64,000 bases of DNA from Monarcha castaneiventris obscurior (taxonomy: Eukaryota > Chordata > Aves > Passeriformes > Monarchidae). The notes below the pieces were generated by a model that was given only the letters and a program-made list of their open reading frames with translations, was not told where the DNA came from and did not search any database. Positions 58,161 to 64,000 of the stretch are shown piece after piece. The translations under genes and the position numbers were made by a program. The stretch covers positions 9,043,501-9,107,500 of the forward strand of contig JAMPIT010000258.1 of assembly GCA_026261815.1 (NCBI GenBank). The letters are read 5' to 3'. Numbering within the stretch: position 1 is the first letter of the stretch; the number at the start of each line of letters is the position of its first letter.

Positions 58161-60229
58161 CTATGTTTTCTTTACAGCATCATCATGTGACAGGGGAAAG
58201 TCTTGTATTTTTAACTGATTCCCAACCTCTTTGCTTTTTGCTTGTGCCAGAGTCCCTTCTTTACAGGGCCTCGTGCTGCCATCTGGCAGAGGAGAGGCTC
58301 TCAGAGCTGCTTGTCCAAGAGCATGAGACAGCTCTTTTGACGGAGTGATTTTGCAGCTACCTGCCAATGCCTCAGACGCTTTAGCACTGCAAAAAGGTGC
58401 CTCCTTTTTGGCCCCCATGGGACATGCTGCCTCCCAGGGCTTTGCTGGGTGTAAGGACTCTGCACAGGACCCGCTCCTCGTGGTCAGACCATCTGTGCTA
58501 GAGAGTTTGGCTTTCTCTTGACATTCTCCTACTTGTGAAATTTCCTGCCTTTTTTGTTTCAAATCTTTGTCCTCTTTACAGGAGGCACCCAAATCCTTTC
58601 TCTTTTCCACCTCTCCGGACCCAGACACACTGAGCTTCAAAGGGCCCAACACACTCTGGGCCAGGGGCACTAACTGGGACACGGAGAGCACACGCTCGAT
58701 GGCACCAGGGAGGAGTGGGGAGGACACAGCTCCTGCTGGGCTTGTTTTGCTGGAGGTTAAAGCACCCTCTGCCTGGGAGGAGCTGGGCTGCTGCTTTTCG
58801 GGGCTAGGACTTCTTTGGGATGTTTCACTGGCACTCCCAGGAGACAGAAATGAGGAGCTGTGCTGTTCCACAGGCTGAGGCGTCTCCTTGTGACCCTTCT
58901 CACCGTGGTCTGGGGGGCTCACCACAACAGGAGTGCTCGTGGTTGCTTTGCACCACGAGGAAAGTGCCAGGAGAGGTTTGGAATCCTGTTTTTTCTGACT
59001 GCTCTCCATTAGCACAGGCTCTTTCAAGTCAAATTTACCACAGGAGGCCCCAGAAGAATCACCTTCTTCAAGTTCCAGGAGTTTGATAGACGGGCACTGC
59101 ATATGTTCTGTGCCATCTACTGGTTTTTGAGTACCTGGAGTTCTCCCTAGATCTTTGATTGCTTCAGAAGATCTTTCTTTTGGACCAAAACACTCTAAAG
59201 TTTTGTTTTCTGGCAATTTAAGTTCCTTTGCAGTTGTTTCTGGTTTTAGGAATGGCTTTTCTGAATTAGCTAGTTTTTCTGGAGAAGTTCTTGAGGGGAG
59301 CTCAGGTGGGGAAGGGTGCACACTGATTTGCAGTGGCTCTGAAACAGGCTTGGCTTGTTGAGTATTTCCCTTCTGCAAATCTTCTGTAGCTTTTGGATCT
59401 TCAGGAAGAAAGGCATCATCTTCAATACTATCCTTGCTTTCCAATTTAGATGAAAACTTATTATCCTCATTAAAAGAATCTGAGCCTTGGTCTCCACTGC
59501 CACGGGGCTTGTCCAGCCTTCTCCCATCCTGACTATCTTCTGAACCATCATCTGTTTCATCTTCAGAAGAATCTACTTCCCTGATGGCCTCCTGCTTTTG
59601 CAGAGACTCCCTCCTCTCCACCCTGTCCTGTCGAATGGCACCCAACTTCCGTGAGCCTGGCTTCTGCAGCATCCCTTTCTCTGCCAGCCCAAGTTTGCCG
59701 CCTGTGGTTTCGTTGGCAGACTCCTGTAAGCTCTGGAGGCTGGGATCCCGCTGTAACATCTCCTTCTTAAACTCAGAGTGAGAGATATCCAAGCTGTGCT
59801 TCCGTGAGGAACCCAGCTTCTTCTCAGAGGAGGACAGAGAGGCAGCCAGTTTCTCGGCTGACTGCACTCTCTTCAGCAAAGGAGACCGAGGGGGCTCAGC
59901 ACTCTTGGGGCGAGAAATTTGTCTCACCAATGGTGGAGAGGAGTGTAGCTTTACTGGGAAAGACTGGATAATACTGGAGCTGCCAATTGAGTGTCCTGGC
60001 AAAGGAGATGGGGAGCGCTGCGGTGACGTGGACTGTGGGGTTGGTGATGGAGTGTGAGCCAGGGGGGACAGAGGGATGTTCCCTGCAGATTTACGCCTTG
60101 GAGACCTGTACTGCCTCTGGAGCTTAGGTGCTAGGCCATGCAGAGAGCTGGGTCGGATGTGTCCCGAGCTGGCTGGAGAATTGGGAACACTGGAACTGGG
60201 AGAGCTGCTCTGGGAAGAATTGCCACCAA
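58161..60229 (-). CDS. MAST2: MAST2 terminal coding exon (C-terminal tail, stop)
   Basis: The exon starts at 60,229 after a TTTTCTTTTAAG acceptor and encodes the last 688 full residues. The TAG stop is at 58,163-58,161. The first third is strongly MAST-like: [60 protein letters not shown] and [20 protein letters not shown]. The rest is low-complexity, rich in Ser, Pro, Lys and Glu, probably disordered, with many Ser-Pro sites. The open frame continues across the acceptor (cds phase 1), so the internal TTG near 60,002 is not a start. Confidence 0.94.
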
Positions 60230-63200
60230 CTTAAAAGAAAAAAAAAAGAACAAAGAAAAAAATACCAAGAAGATTAATACATTACATTAAACACACTTAA
60301 TAAATTAAAACAAGTTCTTGAAAGTAAGTCAAGACACAATGCCATGTTACTCCAAAGCACAGCAGTAATATTGAAGGTAACGTTGCCAGGCTTCTGATGG
60401 AAATTCACATCGTTAGCACCCAACACCAGAGCACAGTAAGAAACACTCAGCTTTGAGAACACTTTTCTCAAAAAAACCCCCTTTGATCAGACAAACCACG
60501 TGTCCCATTGCTATTCTCCAGATGCAAATCTCTTTATTCCAGCAGCTGATTCAATTTTCAAATATGACTTTGCCACACTGTTTTGATTTCTTTTCTCTGA
60601 ACACAGAAAATGTGTCAAACTGCTATGAAAAGACTGCAACTTACAACACACATTTTCATCAAAGTGAAAGGATGCTGTAGTACAGCAAATGCATTCTTAA
60701 AAGGATGTATGGATTTTCATTTTTAAAAGAATCAATGAACAAGAACACATCCATCCTTAAGGTAATCGACATCACCGCTGTCATTTGCTTCACAAAGAGA
60801 CCTACTACCTGCTGCTGTGTATTTTATTTCCAAAATTAATCATTCAGCAAAAGTCTCCTCCAAGATTTTCTTTTCCCGTTTGACTGGATTTTTTTGCTTA
60901 GTTTTGTTTGTTTTTGTTTCTTTTTTTTTACCTGAGTGCACAGACTCTGGAGTGGATCTGTAGCTCTGGGTTGGTGAGCGAGGGGACAGGTTGTGAGTTG
61001 GAGAGCCAGGCACACTTTCTCCAGATGACAGGGACCTGTTCAGGGATGATAAACTCCGGCTGGTGTGAAGCAGCGATGCTTGTTTAGTGATCTTCCTCAA
61101 CAGAGAACTCTTCTTCTTACTGGGAAAGAACATTCAAAAGTTGTTTACGAGCCCAAATTATTTATTTAGCTTTACTAATGTATTCAGTCAATTTTGTGTC
61201 AGAGTAAAAGAGAAAAAAGAAAAGAACAACTAAAGGATGTACATTATCTGCAAATGGACTTGACGAGGTCTCTCTTAAGATCTCTCTTACATTATCTTGG
61301 TTACCCTTTATTTTTAACAGAGAAACATCAAAACAGACCTTTCCTGACCATCCTTTGTTTTGCTCTTCTTGTTCCTACGAGCCATCTTGGATTTGTAGCT
61401 GGCTTTTCGAGCTGGACCAACTTTGATGGAGGTGTTCTCAAATGGTGTGGTGGAGATGGACACTTTATTTCCACTCTGTCAGACACAAGACAAAGAGACA
61501 TTGCTTAAAACATGGTTATTTGAAGCAGATCTGCAGCCAAAGCAGGTCGGCTGCTAGTTTATTGCTGCCTGCCATTTTGTAATCCTTTGTCAAACTCCAT
61601 TTTTCCCCTCAGCATTTCCACCTATCATTTATTAAGGAATTGCCGAGAGAGAGCCCTTGTTAGTCAGGCTTTCACAAATGATTAGCTCAGACCCCAGCTG
61701 GTAGGTAAAGCTTCCCAGAGCAGACAGAACACAGCATCTGACCTCTCCCATTGAGATCCCAAATGACTCAATTTAATACTTGTAATACTTGGAAACTTGA
61801 ACAAAGTGATATTCTGTCACCAATTCTATTCCCAGTGCTCTGACTGATGGCAGATGTGAGCATATCAGACATCCATCATGATGAATCTGCAACACAGAGC
61901 ACGGCTTGTCTCACTCATCTTAAAAAAAATAATCTTGACTGCTCCTCTATTTGCAATCCCAAAGACTTCTGTCTCTTGGAAGAGTCCAGAACTTTGGAGC
62001 TTTTTTCTGTAAACGGATTCTGCTCAGAAAGGTATCAAACACAAGTCATTTAACTGGATAATTGTAACACCAACCAGTACAAAGCTGCTCTTAAATACCA
62101 CCAGGTGCTGTGTGCACACTTGCATTTCAGACAATGCCCATTACACACCTTTTAAACAAGCTGCTCATGTTTTCCAGAATGTACCAGTGCTGAGCCCCTA
62201 CCTTCAGAATGAGCTCCACCACCTCGGTGTGCACCAGCCCATGGACTGGCTCCCCGTTGACGTGGGTGATCAGATCCCCTTCCCGCAGACCTGCTTCGTT
62301 TGCCGGACCCCCTTCCTCCACGTGCTGCCAATGACAAGGGGGGACTGGTTTGAGAAGGGGAATGTGCAAGACCACTGGCCCAGATGAGACTCAAAGCCCA
62401 TCCATCTCACCTCCTGCCACAGCCAGCGTCAGCTGCTTCAGAGAAGGGTGAAAGAAACCACCCCCGGCACAGTCAAGCACAAAACCCTGCTCTCTTCTGC
62501 TCCTCCCCAGCATCCCACCAGTCCTATCCTGATCCAAGGTAGCCAGGATGGTTAAGCTGATCAAGAAATCAGCTCTTCCCAAAGCAAAAGGCTTAACACA
62601 TTTCCAAAAATTTTCAGCACCCAGGAATGTTACCTAGATGCTCTTGATTTCCAGACAAACATTCAGTCTTTTTCAATTTCTTTGCCATGCCAAATGCAGC
62701 ATCCTTCCACATACATGCTGGAACCCAAGGTGGCCCACAGACTTCTAAGGAAGACTCTGCCGTGTGTTTAAGGTGCCTATACTGCATCTTATCCCAAACA
62801 GAGTTTCTTTTTCCACTTTCCATCCTTTATTAACCAATCCAGCACCAAATCTTCCCCTGTGAACACACTGCCTTTCCCCTGTCCCTGGTCAGGAACGTAA
62901 GCCTCCTTCACCACGAGAAGACAGATGTGCAGGGGAATGCACATCTCTCCCTCCAGCCAGGACAAATGAGTATCTTGGTAAACTCAGTATTTTTCAAGAA
63001 AAGCAAGGGAGGGGCAAGGCAAAAAATTAGTTTCAGATTATTTCTCTAAATAGGAATGAGTGTTAAATAAGGACCAAAGCATGTCAAGTCCATAGTACCT
63101 AATGAACACAGAAGTACAAGGAAAAGAACAAAGTACCTTTACCCTGACTGCATTCTCCCTAACTACACAATCCTAACACCACTGCTTCAGGGAATGGACC

Positions 63201-64000
63201 ATTCCTAGAAGCCATCTACACTAACACAAAAGGAACACAGAGATCAAGTACCAGCAGTAGTGGGAAGGAAGCGATACAGATATGGAAACCGGATCTTTTA
63301 GCACAGCTCACAACTAAGCCAAGAGCTAAATCCCATGGCAATCAGCATAGCAGCAGTGATGCTTCAAGGCTTGTAATCAATTCCAAGCGACTGCATGGAA
63401 AACCCCAGCAGACCGAACTGATCAGAAGCAGGTTACAATCACTAACACAAGTCTGAATAAATTAGCTATAATGGGCCCTCATGCAACAACCCCAATAAAG
63501 AGAACGAGGGTATGTACACAGAAACATGCTTTAAAGGATGTGCTGCAGGTGATAGAAGGTGGATTCATGTAACCAGGGAAAAAAGAAGGAAAGAAAGGTT
63601 GCTGTGGTTCTGCGATGGGCTTGAAAACTACTGGAAAACCCAAAGTGCTGCTAGTTATTTATTTATTTAAAAAGGGTTTCCCCCACCCCAAAAAGATCAC
63701 TTTGGGTGTGAGTAACGAGAGAGAAAACAGGGTGGCAAAACACAATTTCTAAAGCTAAAGCCCACACCCCTGGCTAGATGCATTTGTGGCTCCAAGGGTC
63801 CTGTTTTTAGAAAAGCAGAGACATACCCAGACCATGTGATGCACAGTGTAGATGTCACTGTCCCCCATATAGACGCGAATGGCGCGCAGAGTGAAACCGT
63901 ATTTCTTGCCAGCCCGATGGATGATGATTGGTGGTTTCAGGTTTGCAATAGCAGGAGAAAAGTCGCGGCTGGGTGAGGAGTCCCTCGAAGATGGGTTGGA
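58161..64000 (-). CDS. MAST2: MAST2, microtubule-associated Ser/Thr kinase 2, last 5 exons (partial)
   Basis: MAST kinases are AGC-family Ser/Thr kinases with a DUF1908 region, kinase domain and PDZ domain. MAST2 binds microtubules and, by its PDZ domain, the PTEN tail. Only the C-terminal part is here: joining 64000-63827, 62324-62202, 61475-61339, 61119-60932 and 60229-58161 gives 896 codons plus stop in one open frame. Order: Ser-rich linker, PDZ domain (about residues 22-112 of the fragment, [16 protein letters not shown] to [10 protein letters not shown]), basic Lys/Arg linker, Ser-rich [22 protein letters not shown] and [20 protein letters not shown] blocks, then a divergent Ser/Pro/Glu-rich tail ending VKKT. 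MAST1, 3 and 4 share these motifs. Position tail to tail with PIK3R3 and the wording of the linker favour MAST2. The kinase domain lies beyond the window. Confidence 0.94.
60230..60931 (-). other. MAST2 intron before the terminal exon (0.7 kb)
   Basis: Non-coding, AT-rich, with GT-AG ends on the - strand and an A/T-rich run next to the donor. Confidence 0.85.
60932..61119 (-). CDS. MAST2: MAST2 exon: Ser-rich linker after the PDZ domain
   Basis: The exon follows TTCTTTCCCAG at 61,120 and ends at GTAAAA. It encodes [40 protein letters not shown] and [18 protein letters not shown]. The basic and serine-rich pattern is conserved in MAST kinases. Phase 2 in, phase 1 out. Confidence 0.95.
61120..61338 (-). 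other. MAST2 intron (219 bp)
   Basis: A short intron with GT-AG ends on the - strand. Nothing else was seen. Confidence 0.88.
61339..61475 (-). CDS. MAST2: MAST2 exon: end of PDZ domain and basic linker
   Basis: The exon follows a CTGACAG acceptor and ends at GTCTGT. It encodes [20 protein letters not shown], the last strand of the PDZ domain, then [20 protein letters not shown], a very basic stretch. Phase 0 in, phase 2 out. Confidence 0.95.
61476..62201 (-). other. MAST2 intron (0.7 kb)
   Basis: Non-coding intron between the two PDZ exons on the - strand. No repeat was recognised. Confidence 0.85.
62202..62324 (-). CDS. MAST2: MAST2 exon: core of the PDZ domain
   Basis: A 41-codon exon, phase 0 at both ends, follows TGTCATTGGCAG and ends at GTAGGG. 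It encodes [40 protein letters not shown] and [15 protein letters not shown] is the typical PDZ turn, and the His of HTEVVELI is the helix residue that sets class I ligand specificity. Confidence 0.96.
62325..63826 (-). other. MAST2 intron (1.5 kb)
   Basis: Non-coding. No further MAST2 exon was recognised between the two phase-0 junctions. Nothing else is supported. Confidence 0.85.
63827..64000 (-). CDS. MAST2: MAST2 exon: start of PDZ domain (cut by window end)
   Basis: Read from 64,000 the frame begins [20 protein letters not shown], then [20 protein letters not shown] and [17 protein letters not shown], ending in phase 0 at a GTATGT donor. YGFT is the carboxylate-binding loop of the PDZ domain. 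The 5' end of the exon lies beyond the window. Confidence 0.95.

Overview
This window is vertebrate nuclear DNA, most likely from a bird and probably a songbird (passerine). It has split genes with GT-AG introns, a CpG-island promoter, long 3' UTRs and no bacterial-style operons. The passerine call rests on one repeat near 52.6 kb. It joins a tRNA-Ile-like head to a CR1-type LINE tail, a structure described for passerine SINEs. The vertebrate call is very secure, bird is likely, and passerine is an inference.

Layout: 1-8.4 kb is upstream non-coding DNA. A CpG island at about 8.39-9.53 kb is the promoter of PIK3R3 on the + strand, which encodes the p55-gamma regulatory subunit of class IA PI3-kinase. 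All ten coding exons are in the window (9,994-34,839). Every splice junction is GT-AG, the frame stays open, and the protein is 463 aa: a short N-terminus, N-SH2, inter-SH2 coiled coil and C-SH2. The 3' UTR runs to about 42.0 kb with several poly(A) signals. From 42.0 to about 54.2 kb lies a GC-rich intergenic block with no gene I can support. It holds a 14-bp C-rich minisatellite (46.38-46.86 kb), the SINE, an isolated CpG-dense patch (50.6-50.8 kb) and AT-rich islands that look like regulatory candidates.

From about 54.2 kb to the window end is the 3' part of MAST2 on the - strand, a microtubule-associated serine/threonine kinase. It comprises a long 3' UTR, a large terminal exon, and exons for the Ser/Arg/Lys-rich linker and the PDZ domain. 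The kinase domain lies beyond base 64,000.

The two genes face each other tail to tail, as in human 1p34. PIK3R1/MAST4 and PIK3R2/MAST3 also pair on human chromosomes 5 and 19, so the arrangement looks like an old duplicated block. PIK3R3 tethers and restrains p110 at phosphotyrosine sites, and the MAST2 PDZ domain is known to bind PTEN, which reverses the PI3K reaction. The neighbours therefore act on the same lipid pathway, although nothing in the sequence shows co-regulation.

I found no new biological system. The most interesting leftovers are the minisatellite with about 26 E2-boxes, a 26-bp tandem duplication beside a splice acceptor, a long ATG-free and T-rich 5' leader, CpG-dense patches away from known promoters, and an intronic hairpin.
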